A DNA stretch of 64,000 bases from CALBPI01 sp045110335 (lineage in GTDB: Bacteria; Pseudomonadota; Gammaproteobacteria; Steroidobacterales; Woeseiaceae). Location: the NCBI GenBank assembly GCA_045110335.1, contig JBGCGB010000010.1:1-64000 (forward strand), given 5' to 3'. Positions within the stretch are counted from its first letter, which is position 1. The number at the start of each line of letters is the position of its first letter. The notes beneath the pieces are model-generated. The model ran no database searches. It was not told the DNA's origin and saw only the letters and a list, made by a program, of their open reading frames with translations. Positions 52,487 through 62,400 of this stretch are shown here, one piece after another. The position numbers and the translations under genes are program-made.

Positions 52487-53827
52487 CTACAAGCCTAGGC
52501 GTTTTTCCAAATAGTGGATATCGGTGCCACCCGCCAAGACGGCCGCATGCTGGAGAATTTCCAGATGCAGATCGATATTGGTCTTGATGCCCTCAATGAC
52601 CATTTCACTCAATGCACCGCGCATACGGGCGACCGCGGCTTCCCGCGTATCGGCGTGGGTGATGAGTTTGCCGATCATGGAGTCATAGTTCGGGGGAACG
52701 CGATAGCCGTTATAGATATGGCTTTCCACACGCACACCCGGACCGCCTGGCGGATGCCAAAGGTCGACGACGCCCGGTGACGGCATGAAGGTCTTGGGAT
52801 CTTCCGCATTAATCCGGCATTCGACGGCATGCCCGGTGATCTTGACGTCCTCTTGTTTGAAGGACAGTGGTTCGCCCGATGCGACCAGCAGCTGCTCGCG
52901 AACGATGTCGATGCCGGTCACCATTTCCGTCACCGGATGCTCAACCTGTAGGCGGGTGTTCATTTCTATGAAGTAAAACTCGTTGTCCTGGAACAGGAAT
53001 TCGAACGTGCCAGCGTTGCGGTAGCCAATGTCTACACAAGCTTGGGCACAGCGCGCGCCCATTTTGTTGCGAAGTTCTTCCGACAAACCTGGTGCAGGTG
53101 CTTCTTCGATGACTTTTTGGTGGCGACGTTGCATCGAGCAATCGCGCTCGCCAAGGTGAACGGCATTGCCATGATGGTCAGCGATGACCTGGAATTCGAT
53201 ATGCCGTGGGCGCTCAAGGAATTTCTCCATGTACACAACGTCATTGCCAAACGCAGCGCCGGCTTCAGCTTTCGTCATGTTAATCGCGTTCGCGAGAGAT
53301 GGTTCGCTGTGAACGACACGCATGCCGCGTCCGCCACCACCCCCTGCGGCTTTGATGATCACCGGATATCCAATCTCCCGGGCAATCCGCAGGTTCTCAT
53401 CGGCATCATCACTCAACGGTCCATCAGACCCCGGTACCGTCGGTACACCGGCTGCCTTCATCGCGCGAATTGCTTCGACCTTGTCACCCATCACGCGAAT
53501 GCTTTCCGCTTTCGGCCCGATAAAAGTGAATCCGCTTTTCTCGACGCTGTCCGCAAAGTCTGCGTTCTCGGATAGGAAGCCATAGCCCGGATGAATGGCG
53601 ACCGAGTCGGTCACCTCAGCTGCACTAATGACTGCTGCCTTGTTGAGGTAGCTGTCAGTCGACGCGGGCGGTCCGATGCAGACGGTTTCATCGGCTAATA
53701 AGACATGTTTCAGATTGCGATCTGCTGTCGAATAAACAGCGACGGTTTTAATACCGAGCTCTCGACAGGCGCGCAGGATCCGCAAGGCAATCTCGCCGCG
53801 ATTAGCGATTACGATTTTTTCAAGCAT
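52487..53827 (-). CDS. accC: acetyl-CoA carboxylase, biotin carboxylase subunit
   Basis: A 446-residue ATP-grasp enzyme that carboxylates biotin on AccB with ATP and bicarbonate, the first step of fatty-acid synthesis. Diagnostic segments are MLEKIVIANRGEIALRILRA, IIKAAGGGGGRGMRVV, ERDCSMQRRHQKVIEEAPAP and the EMNTRLQVEHPVTE catalytic stretch. Length and order (accB then accC) are standard. Confidence 0.98.
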   Translation of the reverse strand: MLEKIVIANRGEIALRILRACRELGIKTVAVYSTADRNLKHVLLADETVCIGPPASTDSYLNKAAVISAAEVTDSVAIHPGYGFLSENADFADSVEKSGFTFIGPKAESIRVMGDKVEAIRAMKAAGVPTVPGSDGPLSDDADENLRIAREIGYPVIIKAAGGGGGRGMRVVHSEPSLANAINMTKAEAGAAFGNDVVYMEKFLERPRHIEFQVIADHHGNAVHLGERDCSMQRRHQKVIEEAPAPGLSEELRNKMGARCAQACVDIGYRNAGTFEFLFQDNEFYFIEMNTRLQVEHPVTEMVTGIDIVREQLLVASGEPLSFKQEDVKITGHAVECRINAEDPKTFMPSPGVVDLWHPPGGPGVRVESHIYNGYRVPPNYDSMIGKLITHADTREAAVARMRGALSEMVIEGIKTNIDLHLEILQHAAVLAGGTDIHYLEKRLGL

Positions 53828-53842
53828 GTTTGGTTACCCGTG

Positions 53843-54319
53843 TTATGCGCTGGTGTCGAGCGTGATAAGAGCTTGCCCAAACTCGACCGGCTCTCCGTTT
53901 TGCACACGAATTGATTTGACGATGCCGTCCGCATCCGCTTCGATTTGATTCATCATTTTCATCGCCTCAACGATGCAAATGGTGTCACCGGCTTTGACAC
54001 GATCGCCTATTTGAACGAATGGTGCTGAGCCGGGCGCCGCTGCCGAGTAGAACGTGCCGACCATCGGTGATTCGACTACATGGCCCGATTCTTCATTGGC
54101 CGTATCGGCCGCCGTTTGATCTGGCGCCGACTCTGCAGCAGCGGGTGCCGGGGCTGCGGCCGGTGCTGGCGCGGGTTGCGCAGCGTAGACCGGTGCCGGC
54201 GCAGCGTGCGCAGCATAGCGAGAAATACGCACCGCATCGTCACCTTCCGTGATCTCGATTTCGGCAATGCCGGATTCTTCGAGCAGCTCGATGAGTTTCT
54301 TAACTTTTCTAATGTCCAT
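53843..54319 (-). CDS. accB: acetyl-CoA carboxylase, biotin carboxyl carrier protein
   Basis: A 158-residue carrier. The N-terminal helix (IRKVKKLIELLEESGIAEIE) is followed by an Ala/Pro-rich linker and the biotinyl domain. The biotin-accepting Lys121 lies in the motif EAMKM. It carries carboxybiotin between AccC and AccAD. It lies 18 bases after aroQ and 15 before accC, one operon. Confidence 0.98.
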   Translation of the reverse strand: MDIRKVKKLIELLEESGIAEIEITEGDDAVRISRYAAHAAPAPVYAAQPAPAPAAAPAPAAAESAPDQTAADTANEESGHVVESPMVGTFYSAAAPGSAPFVQIGDRVKAGDTICIVEAMKMMNQIEADADGIVKSIRVQNGEPVEFGQALITLDTSA

Positions 54320-54337
54320 GATGCAAACCCCTAAAAA

Positions 54338-54808
54338 CTATTGATCGTTGGTTGATGACTGGTTCAAATGATTGTGCGCGCCGTGCAGCGCCATGATGTA
54401 GCCGGACGCACCCATACCGGTGATGGTGCCGATCGCGATATCGCTGAAATAACTGCGGTGACGAAATGCATCACGCGCCGCCGTATTTGAAAGGTGAACT
54501 TCGATGAACGGCAGACTGACGCTGAGAATGGCATCCCTGAGCGCGACGCTGGTATGTGTCAAACCGCCGGGATTAATGATGAGGAAGCGGGTGCCGGCAT
54601 CGCCTGCTGCGTGAATGCGTTCGATGAGTTCATGCTCGGCATTACTTTGGAAGGTATCGACCGTCAGATCCATACCGCCGGCAACGTTTTCAAAAGCAGA
54701 CATTGCCTCTGATAACGTGACGGTGCCGTACACCTCAGGTTCGCGTTTGCCAAGTCGGTCCAGATTAGGCCCGTTTAGCACCAAAATGTCTGTGACTGCT
54801 GTGCTCAT
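54338..54808 (-). CDS. aroQ: type II 3-dehydroquinate dehydratase
   Basis: A 156-residue small dehydratase of the shikimate pathway. The active-site lid LNGPNLDRLGKREPEVYG carries the catalytic arginine and tyrosine, INPGGLTHTSVALRDA follows, and EVHLSN holds the conserved histidine. The first gene of the aroQ-accB-accC operon, as in many Gammaproteobacteria. Confidence 0.97.
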   Translation of the reverse strand: MSTAVTDILVLNGPNLDRLGKREPEVYGTVTLSEAMSAFENVAGGMDLTVDTFQSNAEHELIERIHAAGDAGTRFLIINPGGLTHTSVALRDAILSVSLPFIEVHLSNTAARDAFRHRSYFSDIAIGTITGMGASGYIMALHGAHNHLNQSSTNDQ

Positions 54809-54846
54809 CTGTCAAGAACGCGCCCGTTTAGAAGAAGATGGCGGCA

Positions 54847-54876
54847 ATTTTAGCTAAGATTGCGTCAAGATAGCAA
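54847..54876 (-). promoter_or_regulatory. candidate promoter of aroQ-accB-accC
   Basis: On the reverse strand TTGCTA (54876-54871) and TAAAAT (54852-54847) are separated by 18 bases, a fair sigma-70 match. They lie 39 bases before the aroQ ATG in the 82-base gap after the glycosyltransferase gene. Confidence 0.45.
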
Positions 54877-54890
54877 CAATTTAACAGTTA

Positions 54891-55856
54891 TTAGTCGCTT
54901 TTCTCGGACTGACGGGTCAGTTCCAGTTCAATACGCCGGACGCGTTCCAGCGTCATTTCACTCAATTGCCGGTTGAAGCTGATGAGATCGGCGATCATGC
55001 CGAACAGCACGGCCAGACCACCGAGTACGAGCAAGACCGTGCCGACAATCAAAGATTGGATTTTTCCATCACCGTCGCCGACGAGGTAATAGAACAGGAA
55101 CCGGACGATCGGGAGTGCCCCGAGAACCATCAGAATGCCACCGATATAACAATACAGGCGCAATGGTCGATACATCGCATACATCCTGAACATCGTTGAT
55201 CCGGACCGAGATAAGAAGTGCCCGATGCTGCGAAATAGCCTCGATGGACGCGTGACGGTATTCACTTCGATGGGCACCGATGTGACCGCAAATTGTTTTC
55301 GACCTGCTTGGATCAGCGTCTCAATCGTATAGCTGAATGACGAAACAATATTCATGTTTAATGCTGCATGGCGTGAAATCGCTCTGAAGCCACTAACCGC
55401 ATCGGGAACATCGAGATCGGAAAGTTTGGCAACCAGTGCGCTGCCGAAACGCTGCAGCAATTTCTTGAATGCCGAAAAACTCTCGACGGTTTGCGTCTGT
55501 CGATCGCCGATGCAAATGTCAGCGCGTCCTTCGAGTACCGGTTGAATGAGCGCGGGAATGAATCTTCCGGGGTATTGTCCATCGCCATCAGTATTCACAA
55601 TGATGTCGGCGCCTTCGCGAAGCGCTCTGTCGAGACCACCACGAAAACTTGCCGCGAGGCCCATATTTCGCCGATGTTGCAGGACAATGTCGGCGCCCGC
55701 AGCTTTCGCGCGGTCGACGGTATCGTCAGTAGATCCATCATCGATGATCATGACAACGACGTCATCGACACCGGCAATTGATCGCGGAATCTCTGCAATG
55801 ACATCAGCGATATTTTCAGCTTCGTTAAAGCAGGGGATTTGAACAATAAGTTTCAT
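54891..55856 (-). CDS. family 2 glycosyltransferase with C-terminal membrane helices
   Basis: A 321-residue GT2 enzyme of the polyprenyl-phosphate sugar transferase type. The GT-A fold shows PCFNEAENIADVI, IIDDGSTDDT and NTDGDGQYPG, the DxD-type metal site. Two membrane helices follow (YCYIGGILMVLGALPIVRFL and LIVGTVLLVLGGLAVLFGMI), as in DPM1/GtrB-like enzymes that load a sugar onto undecaprenyl phosphate. It overlaps the flippase-like gene by four bases and is the last of a four-gene reverse block. Confidence 0.87.
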   Translation of the reverse strand: MKLIVQIPCFNEAENIADVIAEIPRSIAGVDDVVVMIIDDGSTDDTVDRAKAAGADIVLQHRRNMGLAASFRGGLDRALREGADIIVNTDGDGQYPGRFIPALIQPVLEGRADICIGDRQTQTVESFSAFKKLLQRFGSALVAKLSDLDVPDAVSGFRAISRHAALNMNIVSSFSYTIETLIQAGRKQFAVTSVPIEVNTVTRPSRLFRSIGHFLSRSGSTMFRMYAMYRPLRLYCYIGGILMVLGALPIVRFLFYYLVGDGDGKIQSLIVGTVLLVLGGLAVLFGMIADLISFNRQLSEMTLERVRRIELELTRQSEKSD

Positions 55857-56713
55857 GTGTGTGTTGCCGTTTCAGCCCGGTCGACGCGCTGTTGCCAATA
55901 ATTTCCGAAGAAGTAAAAAAGAAAATCTCCGGCGAGAGAAATCATGCGTAGACAGACTGCCATGGTGGTAATAATCGGTGATGAACTCAGTCCAAGACCC
56001 ATGCCAATGCCGAAGAATAAACTCTCGCGCACGCCAATGCCGCCAGGTGCTCCGAGCACTAGAATACCGCCGGCCCAGGCCAGGAGATAGGAAAAACATA
56101 ACCCCGCATTGGTTTGCCATGATTGCTCCAATACATAGCCTAACGCCCAGACGGTTGCGCCATTGAATACGAAAAACAGCAGTGCAAGACCCATCATGCA
56201 GACGCCGGGCTTCTCGCGAAAGTATCCGATGACGCCGATGGCAAGCACCGCTATAACGATGGCTAGAGCGGTCAAGTCCGCAAGAAGATAAGCGACGCCG
56301 CCTACGACGGCTGCCGCGACAACGGTGGCCGAGGCTTCAGCGACAGTCGCTTTGGCAATTTGCTTTTGTTTCGGGCCCAATTTTCCGGCGAGGAACTGTC
56401 GGCCGGCATAATGCATGACATTGCCCGGCAAATACTTTGCGACGGATGTCTTGGCGAACACGGACATCAAGGCGAGACGAGTGTGGCTTGCAGCCTCAGT
56501 GGATGCGATCAGTTTTGCCCAACCGAAACCCAGCAGGTTTAAAGTCGCGGCGAAAACGACGCTGCCAATTACCATGGTCGTCAGCAATGGTGCATCGCGC
56601 ATCAACGGCAAAATGTCGTCTCTCAGCGTATAGACCTGAAAGACAATAAACGCGCCGCTGGTCAATGCGAGGCTTGCGCCTAGCCAACGAATCCACGTGG
56701 GCTGGCGGGTCAT
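55853..56713 (-). CDS. lysylphosphatidylglycerol synthase TM-like (UPF0104) membrane protein
   Basis: A 286-residue protein with about eight membrane helices. The conserved VFAKTSVAKYLPGNVMHYAGR stretch and GAPGGIGVRESLFF are the marks of the LPG synthase membrane domain/UPF0104 family. Stand-alone members are suspected lipid-linked intermediate flippases or regulators. It is coupled to the methyltransferase upstream and the GT2 enzyme downstream by four-base overlaps, suggesting joint work on a lipid-linked sugar. Confidence 0.82.
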   Translation of the reverse strand: MTRQPTWIRWLGASLALTSGAFIVFQVYTLRDDILPLMRDAPLLTTMVIGSVVFAATLNLLGFGWAKLIASTEAASHTRLALMSVFAKTSVAKYLPGNVMHYAGRQFLAGKLGPKQKQIAKATVAEASATVVAAAVVGGVAYLLADLTALAIVIAVLAIGVIGYFREKPGVCMMGLALLFFVFNGATVWALGYVLEQSWQTNAGLCFSYLLAWAGGILVLGAPGGIGVRESLFFGIGMGLGLSSSPIITTMAVCLRMISLAGDFLFYFFGNYWQQRVDRAETATHT

Positions 56714-57339
56714 CGGGGTTGTTTAGCCTGTGCGAGGATCATCGTCCACGGGAGTGGTTGCCGGACTTCCGTGATATCGAAATACTCACCAATCAGTTCA
56801 ATGAAGGCATGTGATGACCAGTGTTGTAGATGACCGGGCGTATTACCCAACGCGCCCCAGTACTTGCCGCGTGCCATATTCATCGCCCGCCAAACGGGTT
56901 CGCGCGGTACGCTCACCACAATCGCTTTCTGCGCAGCTGCTTGTAGTTTTTTCAAGGCGTCTCTGGGGCGATCAACGTGCTCCAAAACCTCACAACAGAC
57001 AATGAGTTCGGCGGCGTCGCCGGGCACCAGCTCATAGACATTGCGTTGCATGACTTCGGCATTGGTGGCCGCCAGCGTTTCACGTGCCGTTTCCGCCATT
57101 TGTGCACTAAAGTCGGACGCACGAAGTCGAGCGGGGGACAAAGCGGCAATCATTTGTGTTAGGTGGCCCTCACCACAGCCGATCTCATGGATGTCCGTTG
57201 CATTGCTTTTCTCGATCAGCGACATGACATTGGTTTCGAAGCCGCGCATTAGCGCTCGAGCGATCGGATTGCTGGTTGCATACTTGTCGTAAACATTGCC
57301 AACCGGAATGCCGTCTTCTGTTTTTACTTTTGTGTTCAT
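56710..57339 (-). CDS. class I SAM-dependent methyltransferase (glycan block)
   Basis: A 209-residue methyltransferase. The SAM site is DIHEIGCGEGHLTQMIAA, followed by RASDFSAQM and LIVCCEVLEHVDRPRDAL, like ubiquinone or sugar methyltransferases. The substrate is unknown. ATG 57339 was chosen, 37 bases after the end of the large membrane protein gene; an in-frame TTG at 57384 lacks a ribosome-binding site. Position suggests a lipid or sugar substrate. Confidence 0.8.
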   Translation of the reverse strand: MNTKVKTEDGIPVGNVYDKYATSNPIARALMRGFETNVMSLIEKSNATDIHEIGCGEGHLTQMIAALSPARLRASDFSAQMAETARETLAATNAEVMQRNVYELVPGDAAELIVCCEVLEHVDRPRDALKKLQAAAQKAIVVSVPREPVWRAMNMARGKYWGALGNTPGHLQHWSSHAFIELIGEYFDITEVRQPLPWTMILAQAKQPR

Positions 57340-57376
57340 GGTGTCTTCGTGTCTTGGTAATGAAATTTGGCGGCGA

Positions 57377-59260
57377 CTATTCAAAGGTCATGATGCGATA
57401 TTCGCCAGGCGCCGACTGTTCGATAAAGCGTCCTTCGAGATCGACGGAAAGCGCCGCGGCCACTTTCTGATCGAGGTTCGGATTGCTAACCAGTAACCAG
57501 ATTACATCGTACTCGGAAAGAATCCTCGCCAGCGTGTCCTCATCATGGTCGACAAAGGTTCTTGAACGTTCAATCGTCGTCGGCGTTGGCGTTAGTTGGT
57601 ATTGCATCAAGTGACCAATGAACCCGTTAGGCTGGTCATTCGGGAAATAAACCCACAGCTTCCGCTTGCCAAGTGATTGCGATAGCGCGGTCATCAATGC
57701 TTCATTTTGGGCGCGCTGCGGGATCTCCAGATTCTTCTGGTAGAAGCTCCGGAGATAAGGTGTCTCAACAATAAACATCGCAAGCAAAATGACTGCAGCG
57801 ATGCTGCCGCCTAATCTCGCATTCTTGGGTGAATCGCGGTCCTTGAAAGCTACCAGGCCAGTCGCGGGCGACAAGGCTGCGATGCTGACCAAAAACATCG
57901 CCAGCACGATTGAATGGGTGTAGCGGATATAGGAAGACAAGATGAGACCGCGTTCGGCAAACGCGAATTGATAGCTCAGATAGAGCATCAGCGAATAACT
58001 GATGGCTGTGGCTAGTAAGCCCGTTGCGAGTAGCGACCACGCCAGTCGCTCGCGACGCCGTGAAAGCACGGTTAGCAATAGTCCAAAGAAAAGGGTGAAC
58101 GCGATGTAAAAGCCACCGGTACTCAAGCGCGTTGCCGTTTCGTACTGGTCGGCCATGTCGGTGCTAAACGCGTTGTATTGCGCGGACACAGCATCTTTGC
58201 TGAGCTGCTGGTGCCAAAAGACGTCTTTGAAACGCTCGCCAATCAGGTTCGTATCGGCATCGTTCAGTGCTTGCGAGCCGCGCACGACGCCGCTCACGAT
58301 ATTGCCGATGGATTGTTTGTCGTTGGCGACGCCGACAGCATCGCGGTTGGCGGACCAGGCGGCACGGCTCACTAACGAGGGCGCCACTAAGATAGCGACG
58401 ATAACTGTTGCGAGCACGGTCGCATTGACGAAGCGGCGTTTAGACGCCAGTGCTTCAATCCAGACGATCGCAGCCATCATGCCAGCGGCGGCCAACGTAA
58501 AAGCGATGCCGGTGTCTTTTAGCAGTGTCAGACAAACGAGCGGAAGCGCCAAAGCGCACAATTTGTTGGCGTGCTCGTGACGGATTTTCATGAAGATCAG
58601 AAGAATGCCTGCGAGCCAGGTCGCGATGAGATGATCAACGTAAAGACTGGCGATGCCATGGCCAAAGTTAGCCAGACCGATAACAATCGTCAGCGTCATA
58701 ATCGCCAGCCAGGCCCAGTGCTTTGGTCGCAAACCCTGAAACATGGCCATCAGCGGGACGATCATTAAAACGAATTGCGCAAAATAGGCGGTCGATTCCT
58801 GACGGGGTGCAAAGATCATGAAACCGTATTGCCACAGCGGTGCTGCCGGGGGGTAGCGCGGGTGGACTGAATTACTATCTGCTCCCCATAGACCTTCCGC
58901 CGCCCAAAGGTCTTTTAGGAAGATGCCCCAATGTGCGTATTCATCAAAATAGGTGAGTTGACTGCCGTGATGGATGAGCCAGAACAGTGCGCAGAAAACG
59001 GCCAAGACGATAAAAGGCAACCAATCCTTGGTTGGCGAGGTTTGTCTGGATAGCCAAAATGCTTCCCTCAACGCCAGTGCGGCGCCCGTTAACCAAATGA
59101 GGGTGGAGACCCACCACAATAGTCCGATGAATGCGGCCACAAACAATATCGCCAACCAGCCGGATATGGTCAGAATTAGTGCATAACTGCTACTGATCGC
59201 CGCTTTTCGATGAAGAAAATGACTAAATCCGAACAGTGGAACGAGTGATAGGAGTGGCAT
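57377..59260 (-). CDS. large multi-pass membrane protein, possible GT-C glycosyltransferase
   Basis: A 627-residue protein with about a dozen membrane helices and a soluble C-terminal domain. After the third hydrophobic region a periplasmic loop reads LTYFDEYAHWGIFLKDLW; an acidic pair in the first large loop is the usual catalytic site of GT-C enzymes such as ArnT or PMT. The C-terminal part (KLWVYFPNDQPNGFIGHL) is periplasmic-like. It heads the reverse glycan block and is divergent from bchH. The family was not recognised with certainty. Confidence 0.6.
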   Translation of the reverse strand: MPLLSLVPLFGFSHFLHRKAAISSSYALILTISGWLAILFVAAFIGLLWWVSTLIWLTGAALALREAFWLSRQTSPTKDWLPFIVLAVFCALFWLIHHGSQLTYFDEYAHWGIFLKDLWAAEGLWGADSNSVHPRYPPAAPLWQYGFMIFAPRQESTAYFAQFVLMIVPLMAMFQGLRPKHWAWLAIMTLTIVIGLANFGHGIASLYVDHLIATWLAGILLIFMKIRHEHANKLCALALPLVCLTLLKDTGIAFTLAAAGMMAAIVWIEALASKRRFVNATVLATVIVAILVAPSLVSRAAWSANRDAVGVANDKQSIGNIVSGVVRGSQALNDADTNLIGERFKDVFWHQQLSKDAVSAQYNAFSTDMADQYETATRLSTGGFYIAFTLFFGLLLTVLSRRRERLAWSLLATGLLATAISYSLMLYLSYQFAFAERGLILSSYIRYTHSIVLAMFLVSIAALSPATGLVAFKDRDSPKNARLGGSIAAVILLAMFIVETPYLRSFYQKNLEIPQRAQNEALMTALSQSLGKRKLWVYFPNDQPNGFIGHLMQYQLTPTPTTIERSRTFVDHDEDTLARILSEYDVIWLLVSNPNLDQKVAAALSVDLEGRFIEQSAPGEYRIMTFE

Positions 59261-59363
59261 CGGATGCCCCTAAATTGGATCGTCGGCATTATTACATAAG
59301 CTGGTTTTGCTGCTGTGACGCAGTTGTGAAAATCACGATCCGTGACCTGTAGCGTCATCTAGA

Positions 59364-59401
59364 CATTGCCACTGTCAACCTAGATTGACAGTGGGGCAAT
59401 G
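59364..59401. promoter_or_regulatory. PpsR/CrtJ-type operator upstream of bchH
   Basis: Perfect arms ACTGTCAA (59371-59378) and TTGACAGT (59385-59392) flank six bases and contain TGT-N12-ACA (59373-59390), the consensus of PpsR/CrtJ repressors of photosynthesis genes. The dyad extends outward as CATTGCC (59364-59370) and GGCAATG (59395-59401), offset by two G. Identification of the factor is by pattern only. Confidence 0.7.
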
Positions 59402-59413
59402 GCGGACTACATT
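59385..59413 (+). promoter_or_regulatory. bchH: sigma-70 promoter of bchH overlapping the operator
   Basis: TTGACA (59385-59390) is a perfect -35 hexamer, followed after 17 bases by TACATT (59408-59413, four of six). The -35 is the right half of the TGT-N12-ACA palindrome, so a bound repressor would block RNA polymerase. The expected start is near 59420, about 27 bases before the ATG. Confidence 0.65.
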
Positions 59414-59446
59414 AGCTACTCAGAATTTGGCCACGAGTAAACATTC

Positions 59447-62400
59447 ATGGGCGCTGATGGCAGCCTAAATACTCGCCAGAAATCTTTGCGGGTCGTCGTG
59501 ATAACGATGGACACGCATCTGGCTAGTGCAACGCAAAATGCAGCAGCTGATCTGGCACGCGAAAGTGCCGGGCTCAGACTGACGCTGCATGCTGCGTCTG
59601 AGTGGTCAGCCAGTGAGACCAAGCTGCAACAATGCGTGGCTGATATCGGTAAGGCCGATATCCTTATCGTCACCATGTTGTTTATGGAAGACCATTTCAA
59701 ACCGGTGCTTCAGGCGATCGCGGATCGTCGCGGCAATTGCGACGCGTTGATTTGCGCGATGTCAGCCAGCGAAGTTATGACGCAAACGCAAATTGGTGAC
59801 TTTGATATGTCGAAGCCGGCATCGGGGCCAATTGCGTTGCTAAAACGCTTGCGCGGAAACTCCAAAGACAAGGCGCAAACCGGTGGTGCCGCACAGATGA
59901 AAATGCTGCGCCGGTTGCCAAAACTGCTACGTTTTATTCCTGGCACCGCTCAAGACGTTCGCGCCTATTTTCTGACATTGCAATATTGGCTCGGTGGTTC
60001 GCGAGAAAACATGTCGAACATGGTGCGTTACCTGGCAGGTAGGTATGCGACTGGCGAACGACGTGAAATCGCCGACCGCTTGAACCCCTGCGATGCGCCG
60101 ATCGAATATCCGAATGTCGGTGTTTATCATCCCCGCATGAAATCGCGGATTAGCGATAGCGCGGCGGAGTTGCCGACGATTGGTGAATCCCAGGGGCGCG
60201 TTGGCTTGTTGCTCTTGCGCTCTTATTTACTCGGCGGCAATGCCGGGCACTACGATGGCGTCATTGCGTCGCTTGAGGCAAAAGGCCTTGAGGTCGTGCC
60301 CGCTTTTGCATCCGGTCTTGATGCCCGACCCGCTATTGATCAGTTTTTTGTTAGTGATGGTGTGCCACGGGTTGATGCGATTATTTCATTGACCGGCTTT
60401 TCGCTGGTTGGCGGACCCGCGTACAACGATTCTGCCGCTGCAGCAGAGGTATTGGCCAAGTTAGATGTGCCTTATTTGGCAGCGCATCCTGTCGAGTTCC
60501 AGACACTCGACCAATGGGGTGCATCCGATCGCGGGCTAAGTCCGGTCGAGAGCACGATCATGGTGGCCATACCGGAACTGGATGGCGCCACCAGCCCGGT
60601 GGTGTTCGGGGGTCGTGCGGGCGCACCCGGCGTCACTTGTCAGGGTTGTCACCGTGGCTGTACGTTTACCGAGGAAGACAATCCGCAGGACATGCACAGC
60701 TGCCCGGAGCGGGCCCAAATGCTGGCGGCGCGCGTTGCCAAGCTCGTACACTTGCGCCGTAGTGAGCGTGCGACACGCAAAGTGTCCATTGTTATTTTTA
60801 ACTTCCCGCCGAACGCTGGTAACGCTGGTACAGCGGCCTATCTCAATGTCTTCGAGTCGTTACGCAATATGCTGATTCAAATGCGTGACGCGGGCTATCA
60901 GATTGGCGATATTCCGGATAGCGCGGACGAACTGCGCGATGTCGTCACTGTCGGTAACGCCGAGTCTTTTGGTGCTGATGCGAATGTGCATGCCGAAATT
61001 TCCGCAGATGATCATGTTCGTGATGAGCGTTGGTTGGATGCGATTGAGTCAGCCTGGGGTCCGGCACCGGGCCGACACCAGACGAACGGTCAATCCATTT
61101 TCGTATTGGGTAAACAATTCGGCAATGTACTAGTCGGCGTGCAACCCGCGTTTGGTTATGAAGGCGACCCGATGCGGTTGCTATTCGAAAAGGGTTTCGC
61201 ACCAACGCATGCTTTCTCGGCGTTTTATCGTTACCTGAGGGAAGACTTTGGTGCCGACGCCGTGCTTCATTTTGGTACGCATGGCGCGTTGGAGTTCATG
61301 CCGGGCAAACAGACCGGGATGTCCGGCGGTTGTTGGCCGGAACGCATGATTGGTGATCTGCCGAACTTGTATTTATACGCAGCAAACAACCCGTCGGAGG
61401 GTGCCATTGCCAAACGTCGCGCGGGTGCGACGTTAATTAGCTATCTCACGCCGCCGGTGGCACAAGCCGGCTTGTATCGGGGTTTGCAGGAGCTTCGTGA
61501 GAGCATCGATCGTTGGCGGAATCGCGATGACGATACCGCGCCCGACGCGGATCTTGCGATCCTGATTCAAACGCAAGCCGCCGAGCTTGAATTGGCGACA
61601 CTGACACCGGAATGGCCGCTCGCAACGGCAGACAAAGAAATTCAACTACTCACCAATTCGCTGTTGGAACTTGAATACACGTTGATACCTCATGGTATGC
61701 ATGTTGTTGGACAGCCGCCGGATACCGCCGAGAGAATCGATTTGCTGTCGGCGATGGCCGATGCTGGCCACGGTGTCACGCCGTCTGTTGAGTCATTGCA
61801 GGCTTTAGTTAATGACGAACTAAAACCGGAAGCGGCCGCACGATTGGCCGGATTGCCGCCCAGCATTGATGCAGCGGGCATGTTCCGCGAATTGGCGAAA
61901 TCCAATGCGCTGCTCAAACGTGATGATGAATTGAGTGCGTTGTTGCATGCGATGGATGGTGGCTTTATACCACCAGCGCCGGGCGGTGATGTCTTGCGCA
62001 CGCCGGCGGTACTGCCGACCGGCCGGAACCTCCACGGCTTCGATCCGTTTCGAATTCCTAGCAGCTACGCTGTCGCCGATGGTGCGCGACAGGCACAGCG
62101 ATTGTTGGATTGCCATCTTGAGGCCGGCAATGCGCTGCCCGAGTCCATCGCATTGGTGCTTTGGGGTACCGACAATCTCAAGAGCGAAGGCGGACCGATC
62201 GCACAAGCGCTGGCATTGATGGGCGCCGTGCCGCGCTTTGACAGTTTTGGCAGGATTGCCGGTGCAACACTGATTGAACTCGAGACACTCGCACGTCCCC
62301 GCATCGATGTCGTCATGACGTTGTCCGGCATCTTCCGTGATTTGATGCCACTACAGATCAAGTTGCTCGCTGAGGCAGCTTACCTGGCGGCAGCGGCGGA

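Noticed and set aside
59333..59345. TCACG-ATC-CGTGA dyad in the bchH upstream gap as a CRP/FNR site
   Set aside because: The spacing and sequence do not fit CRP (TGTGA-N6-TCACA) or FNR (TTGAT-N4-ATCAA).
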